The notes under the pieces: model-generated
What the model was told of the DNA's origin: nothing
The model's input: the letters and a program-made list of their open reading frames with translations, nothing else
Database searches by the model: none
Translations under genes and position numbers: made by a program
Shown here: piece after piece, positions 1-9,400 of the stretch
Position numbering within the stretch: the stretch's first letter is position 1
Layout of the letters: every line of letters begins with the position of its first letter
NCBI GenBank assembly: GCA_016935125.1
Contig: JAFGRM010000069.1
Coordinates: 1-33,519 of the forward strand
Direction: 5' to 3'
Source of the DNA: Candidatus Woesearchaeota archaeon
GTDB taxonomy: Archaea > Nanobdellota > Nanobdellia > Woesearchaeales > DSVV01
DNA length: 33,519 nt

Positions 1-58
1 ATTCAAATTTGGTTAAGTCAAATTATGAAATAACCTATTTAAATAATTTTCGAAGTTC

Positions 59-75
59 CGATAGCTTTATAAATA
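59..75 (+). promoter_or_regulatory. archaeal BRE/TATA promoter of rpl10e
   Basis: cgatagctttataaata; TATA-like TTTATAAATA at 66-75, about 30 nt before ATG at 103, consistent with a near-leaderless mRNA. Confidence 0.6.
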
Positions 76-102
76 GACTGAGATATTTCTCAAAACTATA
101 AA

Positions 103-618
103 ATGGCTAAAATAAGAAAATTTTGCGCATACCGAAGGCTAGAAAGGCCTTATACCAGGAAATCAAAGTATAGAAAGCTCTCTTTTATCAAATCAACGCC
201 ACATAGCAAGATTGTAAGGTTTGAATGCGGCAATTTGAAGGATAAATTTGAAAAGAAGGTTGATCTAGTCTCAAAAAACGCATTGCAGATAAGACACAAC
301 GCAATTGAGTCAGCAAGGCTTAGCAGCAACAGGATGCTCGAAAAGAACCTCGGAAAAGTGGGTTTTAGGTTGAGCATAAGGATCTATCCGCATCATGTGC
401 TAAGGGAAAATCCGCTTGCATCAGGCGCAGGTGCAGACAGGATGAGTACAGGTATGAAGATGTCATTCGGAAAACCTATAGGAAGCGCTGCAAGAGTCAA
501 GGAAGGCCAGACACTGCTCACTGTCTCAGTGAACAAGAACAATGTTGACCTGGCAAAAAAGGCTCTAAAGCGGGCATCGTACAAGTTCCCATGCCCATGC
601 TCGATAGTGGTCAGGTAA
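103..618 (+). CDS. rpl10e: 50S ribosomal protein L10e (uL16 family)
   Basis: 171 aa, MAKIRKFCAYRRLERPYTRKSKYRKLSFIKSTP...FRLSIRIYPHHVLRENPLASGAGADRMSTGMKMSFGKPIGSAARVKEGQ, characteristic of archaeal L10e. Confidence 0.96.
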   Translation: MAKIRKFCAYRRLERPYTRKSKYRKLSFIKSTPHSKIVRFECGNLKDKFEKKVDLVSKNALQIRHNAIESARLSSNRMLEKNLGKVGFRLSIRIYPHHVLRENPLASGAGADRMSTGMKMSFGKPIGSAARVKEGQTLLTVSVNKNNVDLAKKALKRASYKFPCPCSIVVR

Positions 619-796
619 TAGCCTGTTAAGCAACATCAAGTTCTTCTTAAGATTTTTTATACAAGAGATTGCTCTTGGGCTGATTTTATAGCATCCAATA
701 ACATGCCTCTTATGCTTATAATGCCCTTATATTATATTCACCATTTGCCAATAGCACAAAAGATTAATAAATTGGATTCCAACAAGATATAGCATC

Positions 797-2344
797 ATGG
801 CATATTGGGGTGGAAGCGGTTTTGTACTTTTAGTTGCTGTTATGATTATAATAATCTCATTCCTTCTTGGAGAGACCATACTCTATGTGGCATTCAAGGC
901 ATTGGCAAGATTCATCAAGAACAAGGAAGACATCCAGGCCTATGAAAGGTTCAGGCATCTGATAACCCTTGTAATCATAATCCTTGGGTTCTGGTATGCA
1001 CTAAAGGTCATAGGCGTATCTTCGCATATATTATACTCGTCAATACTCTCCTTCCTGTCGATACTTTCATTCATAATCTGCTTTTTGGCAGCAAACATAA
1101 TAATGAGGAGATATGAAGCAAGATACAAAGAGAGCGAGAACGCAGACAAGGTCAATTCCATCACACATTTCAGGACATTCACGTTCCTTATCATCCTGAT
1201 CTTAACAATCCTCCTTGTGCTGGTCTCATGGGAGGTCAGCATCCCTGAATTCTTTACAGCCTGCCTTAAGATCATAAACAACAACAACTACCTAAAGTCA
1301 ATAGCAATATTTGTCATCTTCCTTACGCTCTCAAAAACCACGCTTTACCTTTTTAAAACATACATCCGCAGCCTGATCCGAAGGAACCAGAACAGCTACG
1401 AGACCAGGGTCCTCGAAAGGATAGAATACCCAGTATCACTCGTCATAATATTTCTGGGCTTAAACATCTCACTCAAACAGGTCGGATTCTCTGAATCGAT
1501 CCTTGTCCCGATTATAAACACTGCAATAATAATAGTTATCATGGACACTGTCAACATAATCCTGGACACGCTCATAAACTATTGGGAGCGGAAATGGCAC
1601 AGGTCGACAGATGCAAAGATCGACGATGAGATATTCATAATAGCGCATAACTCGTCCAAGGTAATCCTTGTCCTGCTTTCGATGTTTTTCATCCTTATGG
1701 TCTGGGGCTTTGCCCAGGAGTTAAAAGGTGTTCTGCTGAGCCTATCGGTCATGGGTGTCATCCTCGGCTTTGCGCTCAAGAACACATTTGCGAACATCAT
1801 GGGTGGCATATCGCTCATACTTGACCATACATACAAGACGCACGATGTGATCAAGCTTGAGTCAGGCGAGGTAGGAGAGGTCGTGAAGATCGGGCTCAGG
1901 TCCACAAAGATAAAGACCTATGACAACGAGATACTGACTGTGCCGAACGGAGTCCTTGCCCTAAACAAGATCTACAACTACGCACAGCCAGACAGCAACA
2001 TAAGGATAAGGATCCCTGTAAGCGTCGAATACGGATCAGACCCTGACAGTGTCATAAAGATACTGCTCAACAGCGTGAAGAGGAAACGTTTTGTCGTGAC
2101 GCCTGAAAAGACTTTCGCAAGGTTTGTCGAGATGAGTGACTTCTCGCTTAAGTTCGAGCTGTTCTTTTATATCGCAGACTACATGGAAAGGTTCAGCATA
2201 CAAAGCGAGATGACAACAGATGTCTACAACGAGCTCAGGAAAAACAAGATAGGAATACCATTCCCGACAAGGACTGTCTACATAAAAAACAAAAAAGATG
2301 GCAGAAAGAAAACAAAAACCAAAGGAAAAGCAAAAGTCAGATGA
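797..2344 (+). CDS. MscS-family mechanosensitive ion channel with extra N-terminal TM helices
   Basis: multiple TM helices followed by MscS core GVILGFALKNTFANIMGGISLILDHTYKTHDVIKLESGEVGEVVKIGLRSTKIKTYDNEILTVPNGVL. Confidence 0.93.
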   Translation: MAYWGGSGFVLLVAVMIIIISFLLGETILYVAFKALARFIKNKEDIQAYERFRHLITLVIIILGFWYALKVIGVSSHILYSSILSFLSILSFIICFLAANIIMRRYEARYKESENADKVNSITHFRTFTFLIILILTILLVLVSWEVSIPEFFTACLKIINNNNYLKSIAIFVIFLTLSKTTLYLFKTYIRSLIRRNQNSYETRVLERIEYPVSLVIIFLGLNISLKQVGFSESILVPIINTAIIIVIMDTVNIILDTLINYWERKWHRSTDAKIDDEIFIIAHNSSKVILVLLSMFFILMVWGFAQELKGVLLSLSVMGVILGFALKNTFANIMGGISLILDHTYKTHDVIKLESGEVGEVVKIGLRSTKIKTYDNEILTVPNGVLALNKIYNYAQPDSNIRIRIPVSVEYGSDPDSVIKILLNSVKRKRFVVTPEKTFARFVEMSDFSLKFELFFYIADYMERFSIQSEMTTDVYNELRKNKIGIPFPTRTVYIKNKKDGRKKTKTKGKAKVR

Positions 2345-2567
2345 GCTAAAAGAAGAGCTGTTCACAAACCTTCCTGAGATAATTGCAGGTGCAGGTATAA
2401 TTACAGTGTCGCTCCTGCTGCTTTTTTTTAGGAGGCAGTACATCACATCCATTATAGGTTGCCTTGCAATCCTTGCGATTGCCGTCGAGAAAAGAGGATC
2501 GCACTTTGACAGGATAGTATCAGAAGCGGTTATAATATTTCTTGCCATAAGTTTTATGTTCCTTTAG
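2298..2567 (+). CDS. small membrane protein (about two TM helices), overlapping the MscS gene end out of frame
   Basis: ATG at 2298; basic/charged N-tail then hydrophobic segments IIAGAGIITVSLLLLFF and AVIIFLAISFMFL; 47-nt overlap with the MscS ORF. Confidence 0.6.
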   Translation: MAERKQKPKEKQKSDELKEELFTNLPEIIAGAGIITVSLLLLFFRRQYITSIIGCLAILAIAVEKRGSHFDRIVSEAVIIFLAISFMFL

Positions 2568-2658
2568 ATATCCTTATTTTTCTTTATCTTTCTTTTCTAA
2601 AACAGGGTTTTTGTAGCATAGCCAAAAAAATATAATTGCTAAAAAAATAAAAATTACA

Positions 2659-2673
2659 CGAAACATTTAAATA
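2659..2673 (+). promoter_or_regulatory. archaeal BRE/TATA-like promoter
   Basis: CGAAACATTTAAATA upstream of the ATG at 2724; nearly the same composite occurs at 5584-5599. Confidence 0.5.
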
Positions 2674-2723
2674 CTATTAGTTTCAGAAATAAGGTATTAA
2701 GAGTTTTAAGAGGTGATTGTTCA

Positions 2724-2942
2724 ATGGTAGCGAAGAAGAAGGTCGCAAAGAAAAAGGTGGCCAAGAAGCCAGTCAAGAAAAAAGTAGTGAAGAAAAAGGT
2801 AGCGAAAAAGCCAGTCAAGAAAAAAGTAGCGAAGAAGAAGGTCGCAAAGAAAAAGGTAGCGAAAAAGCCGGCCAAGAAAAAAGTAGCGAAGAAGAAGGTC
2901 GCAAAGAAAAAGGTAGCGAAAAAGCCGGCCAAGAAGAAGTGA
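2724..2942 (+). CDS. histone H1-like Lys/Ala/Val repeat protein
   Basis: 72 aa of (V-A/V-K-K-K/P) repeats; SD-like gaggtgat upstream of ATG 2724; upstream BRE/TATA. Confidence 0.75.
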   Translation: MVAKKKVAKKKVAKKPVKKKVVKKKVAKKPVKKKVAKKKVAKKKVAKKPAKKKVAKKKVAKKKVAKKPAKKK

Positions 2943-3177
2943 TAACTTACAAAAATTATTTATTTATTTTCTTTTTTAACCAACCATGAATTCTACAATG
3001 TCTTTAATTTTAGTGTTAGGCATGGCTCTAACCCATTGCCATTATCAAAACAAATAAAAACTAGCGCTAAAACCAACTATAATCCATGTTTTAGGCTGTA
3101 GTGCTAGCTTAGAAGCGATCCTTTCGCAGATCGGATGCGATGTGCGTTGTCTCGCTTATGCTCGTCAAGCCAACTAT

Positions 3178-3289
3178 GGGGCTGTAGTGTAGCTTGGAGG
3201 TGCATAAGGCTGTGATTGCCCTTATGCGCTGGGCAATATCACTGGTGGTTCGGGGCCGCCCGACCGGGGTTCGAATCCTCGCAGCCCCA
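3178..3289 (+). tRNA. tRNA-Pro (anticodon CGG) with a 35-39 nt apparent D-loop intron
   Basis: acceptor GGGGCTG(3178-3184)/CAGCCCC+A(3282-3289); D-stem GTG(3187-3189)/CAC; anticodon arm GGTGG-TTCGGGG-CCGCC; T-arm CGGGG-TTCGAAT-CCTCG; the extra segment between GCTTGG and TATCAC holds an 8-bp perfect stem GCATAAGG(3202-3209)/CCTTATGC(3220-3227). Confidence 0.85.
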
Positions 3290-3331
3290 TCTTTTATGTT
3301 TTGGGTTATCAGTTTTGAGTTCTGGGTCTTG
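3273..3331 (+). repeat. 59-bp direct repeat copy 1 (tRNA 3' end plus downstream flank)
   Basis: gaatcctcgcagccccatcttttatgttttgggttatcagttttgagttctgggtcttg, identical to 3413-3471; spacing 140 bp. Confidence 0.95.
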
Positions 3332-3535
3332 AGTTTTGGATCTTTCTTATCGTACTGGAGCTTTATGCTCCAGTGGCTGCATCTCCGTTTCTGCGGCGGA
3401 AAACGCAGGTGAGAATCCTCGCAGCCCCATCTTTTATGTTTTGGGTTATCAGTTTTGAGTTCTGGGTCTTGGGTTTTTGGTTCTGTTTGGAATGGTTTTG
3501 AGTTCTGGGTCTTGGGTTTTGGGTTTTTGGGTTAT
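3311..3535 (+). repeat. G/T-rich simple repeat (TTTTGAGTTCTGGGTCTTG and GGGTTTTGGGTTTTTGGG units)
   Basis: ttttgagttctgggtcttg occurs three times (about 3313, 3453, 3496) with interspersed GGGTTTT units. Confidence 0.85.
3413..3471 (+). repeat. 59-bp direct repeat copy 2 (orphan tRNA 3' end plus flank)
   Basis: identical to 3273-3331. Confidence 0.95.
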
Positions 3536-3661
3536 GACATTCTCTACTCTATCGATTGACAAGGGTTTAATCATTGGTCTGATGCAGTATGTGAGTAGTA
3601 TGCATTTTGTCTTATCTGATATGAAAAGCCTTAAATAATAATTCACCATTCCAAAGGGGTC

Positions 3662-5551
3662 ATGGGAAAGATAAAGGTCCTTGATGAAAATCTGATAAAC
3701 AGGATTGCAGCAGGAGAGGTCATCGAAAGGCCTGCTTCAGTCGTAAAGGAGCTGATAGAGAACTCCATCGATGCAGGGGCAAAAAAGATCCTTATCGAAG
3801 CCTGTGATGCAGGGCTGTCTATGATAAAGGTCAGCGATGACGGGGAAGGGATGAACAGCACTGATGCAGAGCTCTGCATGACACGGCATGCGACATCCAA
3901 GCTCAAGTCAAAAGATGGCCTGTTCAGGATCTCCACGCTTGGCTTTCGCGGAGAGGCGCTCTCAAGCATCGCAGCTGTCTCAAGGACAACCATCAGGACA
4001 AAGACCGCTGACGCAACAGAAGGGATAGAGATCGTATCTGCTGCAGGGAAAATAACAAACAAGAGCTCAAAAGTATGCAACAAGGGCACGACTATAACTG
4101 TTTCCGACATCTTCTTCAATGTCCCTGCAAGGAAAAAGCATCTCAAGAGCACCCAGACAGAGCTTAGCGTGATATCTGACATAATATCAAGGTATGCGCT
4201 CGCAAACCCTGAGATCTACTTCCAGTTTGTGCACAACAGCAAGAGCATTATAACCTCTCCTTCGACCACCAACATGCTGAGCAATATAGCAAGCATATAC
4301 GGCTACAGGATTACAAGGTCACTTGTCCCTGTCAGCCATTCATCTAAAAGTGTCGAGGTCCTGGGCTATGTGTCAAGACCAGAGTTCACAAGAGGCAACA
4401 GGTCCTGGCAGAGCCTGTTCCTGAACAGGAGGTATGTCAAGAACAACATGATAAACGAAGCTGTCTATAAGGCATACCACACTCTCCTGAACATAGGCAA
4501 GCACCCTGTCTTTGTCCTGGCTGTGAACATGGGATACGACAGTGTCGACGTAAACATACACCCTTCAAAAAAAGAGGTAAAACTGAGCGATGAGGCCGCT
4601 GTCCAGGAAACTGTATACTCTGCAGTGCTCCACGCGCTCTCATCTGCCAGACTGATCAGGGATGCAGACGCTGCCTGCCCAAGGGATCATGGATACGGCG
4701 AGCTAAGGCCTGTTGTCAGAGATAGGTTCAGGCAGATGACAATAGCTGACCATGAAGATTGCTTTAGAGAAAAGGAAGAATCCTTTAATGAAAAGGAAGA
4801 AAACAAAGGAAAAGGAGAAGAAAATAAAGACAGCAAAATAGCTGCAGGCACTGCAGCAGATCATCCGATATATTCAACTGGCCCTTCAGATGATAAGGGA
4901 AGTGCAGCAGGCTATGCTGCACAGGCTAAAAAGGCATCAAAGCCGGCCACTAAGCCAAAAGCAAGAGAAAGCAGGCAGAATATTGATGTTGTAGGGCAGA
5001 TGCATGAATGCTATATACTTGCCCAGACAGATGATGGGTGCATGCTGATCGACCAGCATGCTGCGCATGAGAGGATACTCTATGAAAGGTTCATGGACCA
5101 GTACAACAAAAAAGGCGTCTCAAAGCAGGAGCTGATAAAGACCATAATCCTTGACTTCAGCCCTGAAGAGGACCTGATAGTCAAAGGCAACATCGGCCTT
5201 CTTGGAAAGATGGGCTTTGGGCTTGAGAGCTTCGGCATGCATTCATACATACTCCGCACAGTCCCGCTCATATTCGGAAGGATGCAGTTCCACGACGTGC
5301 TTCAGATGGTAATAAACGAGCTTAAGTCAGAAAAGACAACAACACTTGACACTGTAAAAGAGGAGCGCATAATAAGAAAATCCTGCAGGGCTGCAATAAA
5401 GGCAAACGAGAGGCTTGAGCAGAGCCAGATGACAACGCTTCTGCAGGAGCTGTTCTCATGCAAAAACCCATATACATGCCCACATGGCAGGCCCACCATG
5501 GTAAGGCTCACAAAATACGACATAGAAAAGATGTTCAAGAGAAGGCTTTAG
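3662..5551 (+). CDS. mutL: DNA mismatch repair protein MutL with C-terminal endonuclease motif
   Basis: GHKL start INRIAAGEVIERPASVVKELIENSIDAGAKKI; GFRGEALSSI; C-terminal DQHAAHERILYE matches DQHA(X)2E(X)4E; SCRAAIKANE; CPHGRPT. Confidence 0.97.
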   Translation: MGKIKVLDENLINRIAAGEVIERPASVVKELIENSIDAGAKKILIEACDAGLSMIKVSDDGEGMNSTDAELCMTRHATSKLKSKDGLFRISTLGFRGEALSSIAAVSRTTIRTKTADATEGIEIVSAAGKITNKSSKVCNKGTTITVSDIFFNVPARKKHLKSTQTELSVISDIISRYALANPEIYFQFVHNSKSIITSPSTTNMLSNIASIYGYRITRSLVPVSHSSKSVEVLGYVSRPEFTRGNRSWQSLFLNRRYVKNNMINEAVYKAYHTLLNIGKHPVFVLAVNMGYDSVDVNIHPSKKEVKLSDEAAVQETVYSAVLHALSSARLIRDADAACPRDHGYGELRPVVRDRFRQMTIADHEDCFREKEESFNEKEENKGKGEENKDSKIAAGTAADHPIYSTGPSDDKGSAAGYAAQAKKASKPATKPKARESRQNIDVVGQMHECYILAQTDDGCMLIDQHAAHERILYERFMDQYNKKGVSKQELIKTIILDFSPEEDLIVKGNIGLLGKMGFGLESFGMHSYILRTVPLIFGRMQFHDVLQMVINELKSEKTTTLDTVKEERIIRKSCRAAIKANERLEQSQMTTLLQELFSCKNPYTCPHGRPTMVRLTKYDIEKMFKRRL

Positions 5552-5583
5552 AAACAGCTAAAACTGCATCAAAAGAATAAAAA

Positions 5584-5599
5584 CGAAACATTTATAATA
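5584..5599 (+). promoter_or_regulatory. archaeal BRE/TATA-like promoter
   Basis: CGAAACATTTATAATA, 55-70 nt before the ATG at 5654; shares its 5' 11 nt with 2659-2669. Confidence 0.5.
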
Positions 5600-5653
5600 G
5601 AGTAGTAACAGAATCAATATAATAATCTTAGAATATTAAATAGGTATCTTAAA

Positions 5654-6337
5654 ATGGGAGATGAAGAAAGGGTTAAAGAAGAAAGGGACATTGAAAAGCT
5701 TATTGATACTTACATAGCAAGGCTAAAATCTACAAAAAAGATATTATGGACTAGAAGCTACGCTCATAATGATGCATACAATGCAGGGATTAAGGCCATT
5801 GAAGGTGACCTAAACAAACTCAAAGATGACAATATAATAAGGGATGTTGCAAAAGAGATGAAAGAGACATACCTAAAACATGCCAAAAAACAGGGGTTCA
5901 AGTTTGATGCTCCAGAAGGGATGAGCGACGAGGAAAAAAAGCATTATGAAGACATAATGATGAGGGACTATGCAGGGTTTACTGAAGAGGAACTGATAAA
6001 TTACCTAAAGAGCCTTGCAGACACAGACAGCCTTGAGGAATTCTCAATAAACAATTATCTAGACGCAACAAAGGACCATACAAAGTCAATAGAGAAAAAG
6101 CTGGCAAGGAACTCTTCAAGCCATATCAGAGAAGAAGACAAGGAAGAGATATTCAAGTTTCTTGAAGATAAACCTGAGCATACAGGCATTGAAAAGCTTG
6201 AACCTCAGTACAAGACACTGGATACAGCCCTCCAGATGGTCCAGTACCACGACAAAAAGATTCCTATCACAGAAAAGTTCATAGAAGATTATCATGAACA
6301 ACAGCTTAAGGCAAGAGAGGGCTTAAAAAATAAATGA
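5654..6337 (+). CDS. hypothetical hydrophilic, helix-rich protein (227 aa)
   Basis: long ORF with upstream promoter motif; charged, no evident TM; no family recognised. Confidence 0.8.
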   Translation: MGDEERVKEERDIEKLIDTYIARLKSTKKILWTRSYAHNDAYNAGIKAIEGDLNKLKDDNIIRDVAKEMKETYLKHAKKQGFKFDAPEGMSDEEKKHYEDIMMRDYAGFTEEELINYLKSLADTDSLEEFSINNYLDATKDHTKSIEKKLARNSSSHIREEDKEEIFKFLEDKPEHTGIEKLEPQYKTLDTALQMVQYHDKKIPITEKFIEDYHEQQLKAREGLKNK

Positions 6338-6423
6338 TTGCCAATCTACCAATAAGCTTTGCGTTATGTCCTACTGCTAGCCATAATATATTAAGATACA
6401 AGGGATAGGAAAAAACTATCAGT

Positions 6424-9400
6424 TCAGTTCCCACCTACTCTTGTCCTTGGAACAGATGAAGCATTATATGCTGAGATCGTGACTCCTGTTTCTGAATAAG
6501 ATATGCACTTCTCGCTGCACCCCAAATTATTTCCTCCTATATATATCATGAGATCGCTTGATAACAGGGATTTTCCGCTTGAGCCCTGGTCAAACTTGAA
6601 GTTTCTCATCTTCTGCTCAGACCACGAACTAGAGCCTTCACCCCTGGCCCTCACATAGACATCATAGCTTCCGTAATCGCTTGTCCTTCCGTCAGGGTCG
6701 ACTATCTGCAGCATGTATTCAAAGAAAGGCGGCGCACCTTCCCTTATTCCTTGGAACCTCGTGCTCTTTGAGACAGAGCACTTGCCACCGTCGACAGGAT
6801 CGTCAGTGCTTGGGTCTATGCTCAGCTTGCAATAATATTCCTGCCTGTCGCCGCTGCCCTTTATCTGGATCTCTATCTCCTTGACATAGTTATTGGCTTC
6901 CCAGATATTGAACCCAATGGGTATTTCGCCTTCGCTGTTGAAATATGAGCCTGCAGGCTCTATGAAATCAACAAGAGGGCTTGTATCAGCAGGGTTGCTC
7001 CCATAAGTATAGCTAAATGTCTGCCTCTGGTCACTACCCTTGTCATAAAGTATCTGGGTATCACCCTTCCTGTCACCGTTGGTGTCCTCAAGCACATTCA
7101 ACACAACATTCCTGCTTCCTGTCGCGCCGACAGAAAGCTCAGCCAGGCGGATAGGGTATGACCTTTCGTTCCCATCTTCAGATCTCTTGATGTAGATATA
7201 AGGTGTCTGGGATATTATATCTGTCTTGAAACTGATGCCTGAAAAGCCAATTGATACAATCTTTTCCGGGACCAGCAGGTCCTCGCTGCCATCTGGCTGT
7301 GCAGCAACCTCAAGCCTATGATAATTGTTGCTGTTATACAACCCCTCAGAGATCTTATGCGTAAATGTATATATCTCATCGCTGCCCTCTGCTTTCATGT
7401 TGATGAGAAGGTTAAAATAACCCTCACCAGTGTTATCTTTTTGGGTTTCAGCAGCTTGCGCAAGGTTTGAGAACTTAACCCATATGTACTTAAGCTCATC
7501 ATCACCAGGAAGAGGCTCATTGACATCTATCTCAAATGTCTTGATGTTCTCGTCCTGGCCGCTGCTAGATATTGCCCCGACATCATCGATCCAGAGGTTG
7601 TAGAGCTGTTCGCCCTGGTTCGACTCCCCTGCTGTGTTGTAGCCAGGTATTGCATACTCCTTTCCCTTGCCTGCATCGCCAGACCTTGCAGGATAATCAA
7701 GCCTAAGGTAGAACTCATCACCCTGGTACTGGTTCCGAAGCTTTACAACAGCAGATACAGGGTTCTTATTACCAAATACCCCTGCAGGAGGAGATAGGTA
7801 TGTCCCCTGGTTTATAGGGTAGAGCTCGACCAGGCCGTTCTTTGAGAAGAAGTCAACAGTATTGCACTGGATGCCTCCTACCAATGAAAACGAGCAGTCA
7901 TAGCCAAGATCACCCTTTCTCCATATCTGTTTTGTTATTGTCTTTGTCTCGTATTTCTCCCCTACCTTGTAACTTATCTGCATCTTTACAACATTGTTCC
8001 AGTATAACGCATTCTGGTCGACAAACGCATGGTTCTCGTTCCATGGAGGGTCATTCTTCTTCATATGCGAAGGGACTCCCTCTATGACTATCTCATTCCT
8101 ACTGTCGCCGCAGTACTCACCGCCTGGCTGGTTCTTGTCGCATTCAAGCCACGCCCTGATATCTGTCTCGCCGCCTGGCACTATCCCTATGTATATGTTA
8201 TATCCTATGCTCATCTTGCCTGTGAAAGGGTCATAGCCATAGGGCCTTGACTCTGCAAACACTGTCGCGACAGGCTCTATCTCAATAGCATCTACAAAGT
8301 TCTCAAAGAGCCCTTCCATCATGGACCAGTCGCCTGTTATAGCAAAAACGCAGGCCTTGTTGACAAGCTGGTCTGTTGAAAGGCCCATCCTATCATTCAC
8401 GATGCCTCCATACCTGTCAGAGAGCTGGTCGCTCACGTCCTCTGAATTCTTCTTATAGTTCCCAAGAGCCCCTCTTGAGCCTGAGCCTGAATCGCGGCTA
8501 TCAAAATCCACGCTCTTGTATATCGCCCTAAACGCCTCTATCAAAAGATCGCAGACAAACTGTGCAAGAAGCCTCTCACAGAACCCGCCCCTCACTTCGC
8601 CTATCAGGGCCTGCTGCAGGCACTTCTTTGCCCCTACCATGATCTTGAGGTAATTCTCAAGATGGCTTTGTAGCCCAGGAAGGCAGAGGCACAGCCCTGA
8701 TGACCACAGACCGCCCGGTGGGTTTATATCATCTTTTTTGAAGCATTTGGTGTTGTCGAACTTAGGGCAGTCTGCATTATAGCATCCCTTGATCATAGAT
8801 CCTGCATCAGGCGCAGAAGGCTCTGCACCAAAAGGATTTTCAGGGTCAAACTGCCCTTCACCTGTATTTTCGATGCATTCATAGCTGTAGCTCCCAAGGA
8901 CCTTTGCTCCTGTCAGGATCCCCATGTCCCCAGAGAGGTCTGTTGTCCTTGTCCTGATAAGGGTTCCGCCTGAGCAATCCCTTGCAAGCTTGTTGAGCTC
9001 TGTCTCAAACTCTATCCTTCCTGTTGTCTTCCCGCCGTCTGTGCTTGAGAACTCAAGGGTATGCGCAGCCTTGAACGCAGGGTCATCGACTTTCCCTGTA
9101 GCAGGGTTTACATAGAACATCTCTATTGTCGTCTCAGTATCATCTCCCTCTGCCTCGCTCAGCCTGAACTCAGTAGTCTGTTTTTTATAACTTATCTTTT
9201 TATCATCAGCATCAAAACAGCTCTTGCAGTTATTTTCATTAACTGCAGCTTGCAGAGATGTGTAACAGCTTGTATCTGCAACGCATTGTTCAAAGGTATT
9301 TGCCTTTGCAGAAGCACACAAGTTAGGATAGTTTTCACAGTCACTTTTGGCCTGTTCATAGACCTGCCTGTAGCCAAGGTTGGTCTCTCTTTGCGAGTTA

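Noticed and set aside
2654-2932. - strand ORF FFATFFFATFFLAGFF and + frame ORF at 2717 (SEEEGRKEKGSEK)
   Set aside because: Both arise from codon repeats of the VAKKK gene; only the 2724 frame has a properly placed SD and ATG.
3413-3429. Second complete tRNA gene at the orphan 3' copy
   Set aside because: Shares only the 3' strand of the T-arm and acceptor; no matching D-arm or T-stem 5' strand, so at most a fragment or minihelix.
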